Assembly: GCA_022494885.1 (NCBI GenBank)
Contig: JAGVSM010002713.1
Coordinates: 91,078-155,077, forward strand
Source of the DNA: Micrasema longulum
Lineage: Eukaryota; Arthropoda; Insecta; Trichoptera; Brachycentridae
DNA: 64,000 nt
Direction: 5' to 3'
Shown here: positions 1-10,722 of the stretch, in pieces
Layout of the letters: each line of letters begins with the position of its first letter
Numbering within the stretch: the stretch's first letter is position 1
The notes under the pieces: model-generated
Told to the model about the DNA's origin: nothing
The model's input: only the letters and a program-made list of their open reading frames with translations
The model's database searches: none
Program-made: the position numbers and the translations under genes

Positions 1-2080
1 TACAAAAACAGAAGAAAAAAAAAGATATTTATAATGCTAATTTAATCATGAACTTTTTATTTCTCTATTTATTACGAAAATTGTCAATGCGGGAGTTTAC
101 CTGCGCACTATTTACTTATCAAAATATTTACATTTCTAGTTTCGTCAATTAAAAATGAACGCATTTGTTTTATAATATTGTACGGCTTCCCTTATGCTGG
201 AATAAATATGTAATATTCTCGGAATATGTGTCCGTTGTACATTGTGTGTTCTCCCCTTTTCTTCCCCTAAGCGTTCCTGTCTTCCCAACTTAATGGCTTT
301 CATTATCTTTCATCTCGTCTCTTGTTTGTTCCTCGCACTGGTGTTATCAGGAACACTATCCGCTTTTTAGGGCCGGTTTGCGTTTAAAGAAACGGTCGAA
401 ACCCAAAACGAAACCAGAACGATGTAATAAGAGGCTCAGCCATCAATTCGAGCTTTCTAAAATGAAAGATTTAAAAGAAAAACAATTGTGGTATGTATGC
501 ATTAATGTATATCACGCACCTCCGAAATATTGTGTTTTGGTCTACAAGTGTAGCGTAAAACTGATCATCTTAAATTTGTGTAGCAAGTGATTGAGTAACA
601 CTGCGTTTGAAGTAGATGTATTGATCCGTTTCCGTGTCCAGAGGTAATGAGAAATAAAGTTCTGTGCGTTAACTTTTTTTCTATTTTTTTTTAACCCTTA
701 CGGATTATTACATTCATTTTATCAAAAAAATATATTATTTTTCATTCATACTCTGCTGTTGATAATAATATTTTTTACATTTTTTGAAAAGTATGTCTGA
801 GTCTTTTGTTTTGTTTTGTCTGGTAGTTTATTATATAATTTCAGTGTTTCGGTCCCTAATTTATTAGTCTTGATTGTCCTTGTCTCGTTTTGGAATGTTG
901 CAGGTGTGTGATATTGTTATGATATTCTTGTATTATGTCCATGTGGTTACGCCACATTTACTTTTGTGTATTACTTATTTGCTGCTTACTGGGCCCTGAT
1001 TAAAATGTTACGTTTTTTACCGTGGGTAGATACCACATTTTTGTCTCCGGCCCAACATGTTTAATATTTAAAATTACACAAATCCATTAAACAAAAGAAC
1101 AACTGTTAAAAAATAACTGAACTGTCAGTATGCATGTGCTCAGATAATTTTTCTTTTCTCACCGCGATTGCAAACTAGTTACTTTATCCACTGTATCGTG
1201 AAATAATTATAATCAAGAAACCATTTCAAGTGCCTCTCCTTCATGACTCCACGATCTGATCTGATTCTGACTGCCGCGAGACAAGTTACAAACAATAAGG
1301 TACCAGAAACCCAGTGCAAGGTAGGAATTGCATTTATTGTATTTAGGGTTCAGTGGAGAAGTAAATAAAGGATAACGCATCCCGCGTACCAGCAACTTCG
1401 AGCGTGCATCTGCTAACGGGCAAGTGGCACGATCATCATGTATATGACATATTTTTTCAAGTTTTAGTTCTGTGTTTTCAAATGATATCAGACGCTAACT
1501 TATGAATAAATTGTGAAGATTGTAGTTGAAAAATTTCATAAACATTTCATTGTTAAGTTTTTTAAGTTTCTTTCTTCTTGAGTTCTTTAATTGGTGTTAG
1601 ATACGGGATGGGATACGGGGATTTAAATCTAAATTGATTCATGTAGATATTTATAAAAATGTATTTGTTTTGTTTCTACAAACCACAGAAATTTTTTGAA
1701 TATTTTGTGGTATTTATTATTTTTAAAATTTTATTCATCTAATTTTTTAGCGTCCATTTTATTTAAACTCTGAGTTTTGAACTAACAACAAATGGACAAA
1801 ATTTATGTAATACGTGTTATTATCTTACAAAATACGTTTATTCAATATTTTTTTTTATTAAATGAAGGTTACACTTAAAAATTGAATATCATTTAGAAGG
1901 ATGCCAAGAATTCGATCAAAATCAAACAAACCAGCCAGAAACTTGATGTCAAATTATCAAACGACCTTTTTTGTGTAATTCTGACTTACAATATAAGTTT
2001 TTAAAAAGATAAATGTAGATGCTTACGGATTTCTTTTTTCAATAAATATTTACGTTTTTATGAATTACTCAAATATTTCA
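1..2080. other. AT-rich non-coding stretch, no gene seen
   Basis: No reading frame here resembles a protein, and the short ORFs at 378-590 and 1213-1395 have no recognisable motif. Sequence near 640-680 (an ataaagttctgtgcgttaac-like string) resembles 39172-39196, just upstream of a SINE2 copy. It may therefore be a small dispersed-repeat remnant. Otherwise I see AT-rich intronic or intergenic sequence. Confidence 0.6.
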
Positions 2081-2084
2081 ATTT

Positions 2085-2212
2085 TGGACCAATTTCATTT
2101 AGTCATAAATAACCGCGTTAGAAAATGGGAAACAAGTTGAGGTAGAGCGGGGTTCGAGCTTCGAACCTTGGATCCGGAGTCTGTGACATTACCCATGGGA
2201 CCACTACCCTTT
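2085..2212 (-). mobile_element. SINE3 copy (tRNA-like head)
   Basis: Read on the minus strand, this has a GTGGTCCCATGG-like A-box region, then a GGTTCGA-type B box and a 'ccccgctctacc' string. That string recurs at 32400, 36416 and 49696 on the plus strand. The trailing part (gttatttatgact...) also matches the copy at 32345. It is an old tRNA-derived SINE, and because the acceptor stem is not paired it is not a functional tRNA gene. Confidence 0.6.
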
Positions 2213-2454
2213 TCGAAAAAAAACTCGCCGCCTTGTAATGTCGGAATGTCCGAGAGTAAATAAATCTTTAAAATCGTGTATAATTCAATTAACACCCGGG
2301 CTGAATGCGCTAAATAGGACCAGGGCCGCGATTACGAACGCTGCGCTATCTTCATCGGTACATATCCAGACAATAAAAAGTAGAATCGATATTTATATAC
2401 GAAAATTTGTATATTGGTATGAAAATTTAAAGTATATTCGTCGGTAACCTGTAA

Positions 2455-3115
2455 TAGGGAAATACCACATTTTTAAAAACATTTTAAAGTAATAAGGGTC
2501 TATGAAATATTGTATAGTAGAGAATTTATTTTTTTTCTTCATTTTTTCATTCATTTTTTTTTTGCACCACAACAGGCCAGGAGGCCCAATTACAGTGGTG
2601 AATTACATCACAGAACAACCAGGCTTGAGAAAAATCACATTTTTAATTTTTGTGTTCTCACCGGGAATCGAACCCGGAACCTTCCGTCCGCGAGTCAAGC
2701 GTCTTGACCACTACACCACGGAGGCCGCCGATCTTGTTAGCATAAAAAATATTTTTTAATTTATAATTTTGAATTCTTACGAAAACGGTCATTGCATCGG
2801 CCACACCCCTAATACGACACGATTCATATTAATTTTGAACTTTGTAACCGTTTAAATTTTCATAGAACATCGTCACGAATCTCGACGTCGCAATTATCAA
2901 CGCCAAACATGTCGCGTTTTTCTAGTGACATATTTTTTTATAATTTATTTTTCAAACTTATCAATGAAAAAATTATCGTTACTGATTTTAAAAATACGAT
3001 CAACTTTTCTAAATCCATTTCATATATTTTTATCGGTATTCGTAGTATGTAATATTTCCGTATTAGAACTTGTACAGATTTCATATTTTTACAACAGAAA
3101 ACTTAATTTTACCAT
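2455..3115 (+). repeat. Repeat family R6, copy interrupted by a SINE
   Basis: This AT-rich dispersed repeat is shared with 18690-19110 and 4265-4505. Landmarks are 'gtctatgaaatactg/attg', 'cacgaatctcgacgtcgcaa', 'tcgcgtttttct' and 'tcggtattcgtagtatgt'. The SINE1 at 2555-2728 splits it, and the uninterrupted form is seen at about 18770-18790. I cannot assign the family to a transposon class. Confidence 0.6.
2555..2728 (-). mobile_element. SINE1 copy inserted in R6
   Basis: On the minus strand it begins with a tRNA-like head: GCCTCCGTGG, an A-box like TGGTGTAGTGG and a B-box GGTTCGATTCC near 2664-2676. A body follows with 'aagcctgg...gtgatgtaattcacc' and 'gggcctcctggcctgttgtggtgc', ending in an A-rich tail. 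The same structure occurs at 20157, 25208 and 27190. The head lacks a matching acceptor stem, so it is a SINE and not a tRNA gene. Confidence 0.75.
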
Positions 3116-3414
3116 GTAGTTAAACTTTAAGATATAAGTTAACTTCCCATTGGAATATGGGCCCTAAGTTCTGGATGAGTTTTTTCGATTCAACGATTAC
3201 TATTTCAAAAATATAAAAAATTGAAATTGATTTAATTAGTTCGTCTTAGAGATCTCGGTTTTGTGTCTTAGTAAGGTTGACGTAAAATACTTCTTTAATG
3301 GATTTTTCAATGCAACTGGTTTCCCATACCGGTCATTTTGTCATTATCGCTGATAGACTAGCATAGCAGATAAAGGATTGATGATTGTGATCATTGCAAT
3401 TCCATGTGCACATC

Positions 3415-3650
3415 AACAGCATTCCTTTTCCGTGCCGAATGGTGCCTATCATTGCATGCATTGATCGTTTCTGTCACATAAAGGTATGATGATCAGTCTT
3501 TGGCTTCAGGTGCCAGTCTAAGGAATATGAGATATTCTTGTGTAAAAACACTCTTTTAAACAAATATTTCATAGCAACCATATCTGGAATCGAAACCGAA
3601 AACTCTTGCATGGTAGGCAAACGCCTTGACCAATTCTCTGCGAGGCCGAC
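3415..3650 (-). mobile_element. SINE2 copy (tRNA-derived, long)
   Basis: Read on the minus strand, it matches the best copy at 60433-60702. The order is a tRNA-like head (ggtcaaggcgtttgcctacc, then a degraded B box), 'taaaagagtgttttt', 'acctgaagccaaagactgatcatc', and a tail region corresponding to 'gcaccattaggtgcgg'. It is diverged and lacks the terminal (GAT)n. Confidence 0.65.
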
Positions 3651-4264
3651 CAAGGGCACTTTAACTTAATAAATAAATATATAATTGTAATAGTCACGAG
3701 TAAGTAATACCTATCGGCCCCCACGACAAACTAATAATGCTATTGACATTTTTCTGAAGATATTTATTAGAAACTTCACAACTACCAATAATGTTGATAT
3801 TAAGTATCAATCAACTTCCTTGGCTATTTTAGATCTTCGAACTTGCATTTAAGCAGTATCTTTAAGAACACTTAACCTTTTGCTTCTTGACTGTACAAAC
3901 TCGCCCGCGTGTAAAATAAAAAATACGTTTTTTGTATGAGAATGAATTTAATGTAACTAATCACTGTCGGCACATAACTGGAATTTTTGTTTTGGTAATT
4001 TTGAAGTCATTAGTTTAAAAAAAATATTCCTGGAGATCAGTTTTGCATAGAACTGTCACCTGTTTGGATGTGTAAAATTATTAATCATTTACAAACCTCA
4101 ATATTATAATTATGATGGCCAGAAAGTTTTTTTCTTCAGATATTTTTGTAGTTTAAATATTTTGCGGGTTTTTAATTCTTTTTTTAAATATATTACATTG
4201 GAAAAATAAAAACTTTTTTATACTGCAATTTTCTGGCGGTATAAATTTTTACCACTATTTTTTT

Positions 4265-4505
4265 CGTATGTAGAAAGATTTAGTGGAATTTTTAGAAATT
4301 TTAAATTATAACAATATCACAAATTTTGACGACACTGTCGCGTTTTTCTTGAAACGTATTTTTATTAAATTATTTTTTTACATTTATGTATGGAAACATT
4401 CCTCCCTAATTACTCATTTTGATTTTGAAAATACGATCAACTTTTTTTAATTCATTTCATATATTTTTATCGGTATTCGTAGTATGTGATATTTCCCTAT
4501 TACTT
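4265..4505 (+). repeat. R6 copy, partial
   Basis: It shares 'tcgcgtttttct', 'tttttttacatttatgtatg', 'aaaatacgatcaacttttt' and 'tcggtattcgtagtatgtgat' in the same order as 2455-3115 and 18690-19110. The 5' third is missing. Confidence 0.6.
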
Positions 4506-4569
4506 CGTCCAACTCCTATTGATCTTCGTAAGTTTAAAATAAACATTACAAAAATCCATGTTAGTGAAT

Positions 4570-4680
4570 TATTGTGTATAACGGATTACCGACTTCTCTG
4601 TGCCTACCGGTGTACAAACGCGCCAGTCAATTTGTCAGAACACTAATTACGCAAACACGTAAATCCTATTATACACCTTA
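4570..4680 (+). repeat. R4 fragment
   Basis: It contains 'tttgtcagaacactaattac' and 'cctattatacacctt', in the same order as the R4 copy at 43980-44030. The family's 'gacgcatccgtctctttgtcag' core is degraded here. Confidence 0.45.
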
Positions 4681-4729
4681 ATCATAAAAGTAATTATACA
4701 AAAATAAACCTAAAATAAAATAATGTAAA

Positions 4730-4818
4730 ATCATATTTTTAAACAAATATTTTATGTCAACCTTGTCGGGAATCAAACGGGATAGGTTAACGCGCTGACA
4801 CTACACAGCGAGGCCGGC
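4730..4818 (-). mobile_element. SINE2 head fragment
   Basis: Only the tRNA-like head survives. Minus strand 'gccggcctcgctgtgtagtg' (A box) precedes a B-box remnant near 4767-4778. Spacing agrees with the heads at 3415-3650 and 5545-5716. Confidence 0.55.
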
Positions 4819-5345
4819 AAAATTGGATTTACCTAGCTTTATTTCCAAACCGACATCTCATAAGAGTTTCATTTTCTTGTAATGGATAATGGTTAGCGTC
4901 TTTTTCTTGATAGCTTAATTAGGCTCTTATGGTAAAGTGCTGAGCTGTCTTTTCGTACTTAAATAAAAATAAACGTAATGAGCGGCCGAAGTCGATACCC
5001 TGTGGACTGCCAATTCTCGGCTTTGGATTGTATTCGTAAATTAATGAAATAATTCATGGACTGCTCGTACTCCTTAAGTCCAATCAGACCTTTTTCATTA
5101 AAACTTTGTCTTAGTTATTAGAAACTTATTGTACATTTAGTAATAAAAAAACAAGCTTCAGAATGATAGAATCGTATGCACTGTACATTCCTAGAGGATT
5201 ATAGTAGAAGTGTATTTTCATCGTATATATGTACATATGTCGCCGCCAAACAGTTAAATCAGTCAACAATATTTTGAGTTTGTCCAAATTTTTATAGACA
5301 AGGACTGGATTCAACTCTCTGGGAAGCTGTAAATATTAACATATT

Positions 5346-5543
5346 ACAACAGAGATAAAGAACGTTTTAGATAAAGTAATATAAAAGTCTAGGCATCTAC
5401 AGGGCTTATGACTTGTCATTGGCTGGCTTTAGTGGCCACTCTACACAATGTGTAACACTTACCATTGTGTCCATATTTGAACATCTATATCCCTTCAATG
5501 ATAGGTCATAAGCCCTGTAGATGCCTAGACTTCTATATTACCC
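5346..5543. mobile_element. R3 palindromic element, compact foldback copy
   Basis: The left arm at about 5378-5420 and the right arm at about 5495-5540 are inverted copies of one another over about 42 bp with few mismatches. Both contain 'aagtctaggcatctacaggg' and 'cttatgac'. The middle holds 'gtgtaacacttaccattgtg'. At least nine other R3 copies lie in the window. No ORF is present. It behaves like a non-autonomous foldback or MITE-type element. Confidence 0.65.
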
Positions 5544-5544
5544 G

Positions 5545-5716
5545 AAAAGGTAAGGTGATCCGTCTTACGTTTCAGGTACCAGTCTAGGGATTATGAAATA
5601 TTACAATGTAAAAACACCCTTTTAAATAATATTTCATATCAATCATGTCGGAAATTGAACCCGAGACCTCTTTCATGGTAGACAAATGCGCTGACCATTA
5701 CACCACGAAGCCGACA
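5545..5716 (-). mobile_element. SINE2 copy abutting R3
   Basis: On the minus strand it begins 'gtcggcttcgtggtgtaatg' (A box), followed by a 'catgaaagaggtctcgggtt' B box and then the body with 'acctgaaacgtaagacgg'. It starts one or two bases after the end of the R3 palindrome. It is truncated before the 3' (GAT)-rich tail. Confidence 0.7.
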
Positions 5717-5949
5717 ATAATACAAATAAATAAAACAAATATATAATTGATAAAATAAAGCTTTGAAATATAACATTATGAAAATAGTGTCAAACGTTTG
5801 ACAAAAATCATCTTCATCACATATACATTTTTTTGTCTATACTATCTTTTCATTATTTTCTTACGAATCAAATAGCTTAGTCGCTTTACTTCTTGAATTT
5901 CAATACAACAATAAAAATCGTTTTATTTTGTAATTCTAATGTGAAGTAA

Positions 5950-6090
5950 GGTTAAATTAGGATAGGTTGGGTTAAGTGTAATAATTTAAAAAAATATATT
6001 TTTAACTAAACTCAATAATAATTTGACTTAATAAAAAAAATGTAATTAAAAAAAAATACGTCACTCAACCTAACCTATCCTAACTTAACC
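5950..6090. repeat. Short foldback with 29-bp inverted repeats
   Basis: Positions 5950-5978 and 6062-6090 are inverted repeats that match at 26 of 29 positions, and the three differences are all transitions. The arms are GGTTAGGTTAGG-like. The 83-bp loop is AT-rich and non-coding. It may be a tiny MITE or a hairpin built from the GGTTAGG-type motif common in insect genomes. Confidence 0.55.
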
Positions 6091-8730
6091 CGGTGGTTTT
6101 TGGTTTAGCTGTTTCTGAGACCTAGTTGACAATCAGCCAACCCGTTGAACGTTTACTTATCTTAATTCATTCAACCAATGACCTAACCATTTAGGTGAAT
6201 GCCGGAACTTAACGAACAGCCTAGCCGCTCTGTTGCGTGGCTGATTTAACTATTTGTAAGATAAGCTTTTTGTTAATCAGTTTCCTAGTAAGAAACAAGT
6301 GTTTTTAACAACGAAAGAAAGTTGTAACCACAGTTTTAACTTGCAAGAATGAAATAATAATTACAATTATTAAACTTCTTAGATTTGCACGGCCGTTTAG
6401 ATGCGCAATAGATTTTTTTGTATTATTATGCGGTGTGTTGTTCGTCCTTATTTCCGACGTTTCGGTTTGCATTACAGCGTCCATTTCCAAATTTAGAGGT
6501 TAATTTACTATGGCAATAATAACACATTATCTCATAAAAATATTAAACATTTTTCTTATTACACTAAACGCCGCATCAGTCGTAGATCACACACTTGCAG
6601 GAAAGAATAATAAATTTAAAAAGTCAGCTCATCATTTTAAAAACATATTTAAAGTATTAGACTTTTTGCTTTAAACGTTTATTTGAGTATCCGTTTTTAC
6701 GGTTTGAGCTTATGGGGATTAAATTACTGGGATAGCAATTCACTCCGTATAAACATATAAAGTTTTGATTGGAAGAAATCGTTAAAAAAACTGGACTTTT
6801 TGTATTATTCGTGTGCGATAGATACGACAAGCCCTAGATGGTATCTAAAATTCTAAATGTCTTTTTGCTTTGTAGCTGCAGGACGTAATGTAATCTCGCT
6901 TCTTTGTTTGCAAACAACTTTTTTTTATAATAACGCTCTACAGAAAACTATAATAGCGCTTAAAAGAAAAAAAAATGGCGGAGGCTACATTTCTTGCCGT
7001 CCATGCGCTCTGTAGCTACAAGACGGGCTGTAACCTAACTAATATCTGTTTTTTTTAATCAATTTTAATTATTGTAAACGAGGGACTAGAATCTCAACCA
7101 TGGTTGCGCTTTGTAACTGCAAAACGGATTGGTATATTTATTGTCCAATGCTCCTTAAGCAATTTTCAAAAAAAATGTAGCTACATAATTTTTTTAATAT
7201 ATTGATAAAAGAAAAGGTTAAATTAAACAAATATAATTGTATACTATTACTTTTTTGCCCCCTGTGTCTTTGCTACATAGTTTTATGTTCTTTTTTGGAA
7301 CATTAAATTGGAAAGTATATGTTATAAATAAAAAATGATAATTGTTTTGAAAAATTAATCTAACGTAAATCATTATAACAAATATGATAATATTTATTTA
7401 TTTTTCTATTAAACTTTTTTCTGTAAATGCTCATTTGGAAAATTGACCAACGTGGAACAAAATACATGTGTGAGCAACACTTTGTGACTATTTCATTATT
7501 ATTTCTCTACTAAACTTGTTCCCAAAGGACCTGAGCAAAACGTGCTTACCGTTTTCTTGATCTTAATAGACGATTATTCTCGTAATCAAACTAAATTATA
7601 CATTTGTATCTTGGATCAATTACAATTCGATAGGTTTTACCTTGGAGATTGGTTGTTTGTTTCTTTTTTTTGTAAGACCTTTCACATTTTATTTTTAAGT
7701 CAAGAATGAAACCCTATTTTAACTGTCCATATTCATGATTAGTTTTTTTGCGAACTATGGAGCATTTGATCTGATTTTTTTAGGACAGTAGGTTTATTAG
7801 CTACAGTTTAATAAAAGAAAATTTGTTAACATAAGATAATTCAGTTGAAGTTATGAGGGTAACAAAAGCTAAATGATCAATACACCTATTGTTTTTTTGT
7901 TTAAATTATTTTGTGCGGGGTTAAAATAGTGAGAAATAAAAAATTTCATGAAAAAAAATAATCTTGTATATTTAATTAAATAATAATTTAAATCATTTGA
8001 ATTGTATAAATCTAAGTACTTTTGGTACTGAAAACTTGACAGTTGCATCTCGAGAATATAACTTTTTGTCCAGTACTTTCAAAATAGCTGTACCCATATT
8101 TTGTGAATCATATTGCTGATATAGTCGTGCTTTAACCATCCGTTTGTATGTTCGCGGCATGTCCACTTCACCTCGCAAAATACGACATTTTAATATTTAT
8201 TTTGTATTCATTTAACGAATAAAAGTCTAAATCAAACCATTAATAAAAAAATATAATTTTATTTGACTGATCTGGACACGAGTTTGTTAAACACTTTACG
8301 AATTTTCAAGATTGGCTGAGACACAGTAGTACCGCTATTATCAAAATGAATCTCAAGACTACCCACAAAAAACAAAACATGCCGTTCCGAGCATACTGAC
8401 GCAAGGGGAGTGTGATTTGCGATACCCCCTCCCTTTAGATTACCTTGAAGCTAAACTATGTTCCATTGTCCGATTTCCCTTGCCATGTCCGAAACCACCC
8501 CGTTCCCCGGTATATTGGTAAAGAATCTTATAATTTTATGCAAAAATTTTAACCAAAAATAAATTAAAATTATACACTATACCATGCAGTGAGTAGGGGA
8601 AATGGGAGGGAAAGAAGAAAGAAAAAGAAAAAACTCAAATATTTAGATAGTGACATTTTAATCTTATCTTACCTTAATCAATTTAAATGTAAAAAAAGAA
8701 GATGTCTCTGACATTGGTGAGTTAACTATG
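6091..8730. other. AT-rich non-coding stretch with a degenerate short repeat
   Basis: There is no convincing coding region. Three related strings of about 30 bp occur at 6864-6895, 7005-7035 and 7105-7133, built on 'ctttgtagctgcaggacg'. They are spaced 141 and 100 bp apart, which suggests a very old tandem array or shared motif. 8330-8530 is richer in GC but has no protein-like frame. Confidence 0.5.
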
Positions 8731-8734
8731 CTAT

Positions 8735-9180
8735 CGAAGGTTGACGACCATAACATATAACCTCTCTCGATCCTGGGCCGTTCTGATGAGCACTGCTGTA
8801 TTTATTATTTCAAACCACTGCTAAAAACAACTAAACCAATGTGTTATTTACGTCCCATACCTCGTCTACTCTCTGTTTTGCCTTTGATTATAATCTGTAG
8901 AAGGGCATACTTTTCTCCACGGAATATGTGCCCAAAGTATGCAGCCTTTCATGTTTTGACGGTGGTTAATATTATCTTTCTTTTGCAATTATATTCAACA
9001 CCCTTTCGTTGGACACTTGATCAGCCTATAAGATACGCAGTATTTTTCTGTACTACCACATTTAAAATACCTCAATTTTGTTTATCACGAAGATTTTAGG
9101 AATCCATCATTCCACTCCATACACCAGCACGGATAACACGTATGCTTTTATAGTTTTCCATATTGTGTTGTCGTGTTATG
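8735..9180 (-). pseudogene. LINE-J relic: C-terminal part of an endonuclease/reverse transcriptase ORF
   Basis: Read from 9180 downward, the minus strand gives 'LSVLVYGVE', then 'INKIEVF', 'QVSNERVL', and later 'FGHIFRGEKYALLQIIIKGK' followed by 'RRGMGRK'. The region near 8750 gives 'MVVNLR'. This order is the C-terminal thumb/linker region of a very common insect and arthropod LINE, where a 'YLGHIMRGEKY' type motif is typical. Several stop codons and at least two frameshifts separate the blocks, so nothing is expressed as protein. The plus-strand ORFs at 8839-9266 are shadows of it. Confidence 0.7.
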
Positions 9181-9286
9181 TAGCAGTTAGTTTCCATTTT
9201 ACCATACCCTGTCATAACTGGATGCACAAATTCATAATAAACAAGACAATGGAAGGTCCAAAATAATTTTGAAATTTATAATTAAA

Positions 9287-10123
9287 CTAGCGGACTCTGA
9301 TAGACGTTGTCCTGCCTGAACGTTGGCTTGCCTGCTATAAGCTGGTTCCGCAAAAGTTTTTTCGATATTCGAATCTTCCACCTATCGGGTCCAATTGTGA
9401 ACTTATGTCCAACGCGAATTTAGTCATTCTTTAACCGCCAACTGGGGTTTGCGTAGGCTTGACATTTAAAACCTACCAAAAAAAAATGTATCGTTAAAGC
9501 GTGAAAAAACTGTTCGGATAAAAGGAAAAAGCCTATTTATTGATAAATGGGTACTTGTTAACGAATTAATTTTAATTATAAATATTATAAATATTTAAAT
9601 ATTTAAATATTAAATTTAAGTCGGTACCTATTTATTTTCAGATAAAGAATTATTTTTGCAAATGTCAAACTCCGTTTTTCTACCATAAGAAGTGTACTTT
9701 AGGTAGAAATGCGATTTTCAAAAATGTATAAAATGATACTCTATATTTTTTTATCAATACTTAAAATCTATTAAAAATAAATAAATGGGTAAAAACCATT
9801 AGAAGTATAAGGAAAGAATCTGATTTGAATCCAGAAAAGCAAATGCTGTTTGTAAACATTCAAAAACAAACTTATTTTACACACAAAAAAAATATCCTTC
9901 CATTTTTTGTGTATGCATTCTCATTGAATGCAACCCTGGTAGGTCGATAAATAAAACATTTATGCTCCTATTTTTTTTTACACATTCGATTGAAGATTTT
10001 AATATCTACGAACACGTGCAGCGTAAAGGTTTTATTTTTGCTGAAAACCGCACGTAAATCGCTTATACCGTTTATGAGGAGTTTACTGATATCACATGCA
10101 CAGAAGAATTATATATACATATA
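9287..10123 (+). mobile_element. R1 element, near full length
   Basis: It starts 'ctagcggactctgatagacg', then 'ttgtcctgcctgaacgttgg', and ends 'cgcacgtaaatcgcttatac' followed by 'acagaagaattatatatac'. Both ends recur in three other copies (10124, 14181 minus, 17022), which defines the family. It has no ORF. It is probably non-autonomous; I cannot tell whether it is a LINE-derived 3' element, a SINE or a MITE because I see no clear terminal inverted repeat. Confidence 0.65.
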
Positions 10124-10722
10124 ACTAGCGGACCCGGCAGATGTTGTTCTACCCAAACGTTGGCAAAAGACTTTTCATCAATAAGTAGGTACCTAGATAC
10201 TTGTTTGTGATTAAATTCCATAACTCAAAAACAATTTTTTTTTCAAATGTGTCATTCTTTTTGCAAACGTCAAACTCCGGTCTTCTCACCAACAGAGGGG
10301 TGTACTTATGAAGAAAAACGATTTTTGTAAATGTTTTGAATTTAATATTATTTTAGTATTACCAATAATCCAGCATTAATGGGTAGAAATTATAAGGAAT
10401 TTTAAGGAAAAATCTAATTGAGATACACAAAAAACAAATGTTGTTTGTAAACATTCAAAAACAAACTTTTTTATACACAAAAAACCCACATGTTTTAATT
10501 TTTTTGTAAATGCATTCTCCTCAAATTCAACCCTGGTAGATCGATGAATAAAGCATTTATGCTACTTACATCTTTTTTACATATTAGATTGAAGATTTAA
10601 ATATCTACGAACATTCAGAGTGCAAAGATCTATGTTTCCCTGAAAACCGCACGTAAATCGGTTAAGCCGTTAAAAAAGTTCAGTGACATCTCACGTACAG
10701 AAGAATTATATAAATAAAGATA
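10124..10722 (+). mobile_element. R1 element, internally shortened, in direct tandem
   Basis: It begins 'actagcggacccggcagatg' immediately after the TA-rich end of the previous R1 copy and ends 'acgtacagaagaattatata'. Compared with 9287-10123 it lacks about 230 bp after the first 50 bp. The remaining body matches throughout, including 'gtttgtaaacattcaaaaac' and 'tcgatgaataaagcatttat'. Confidence 0.65.
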
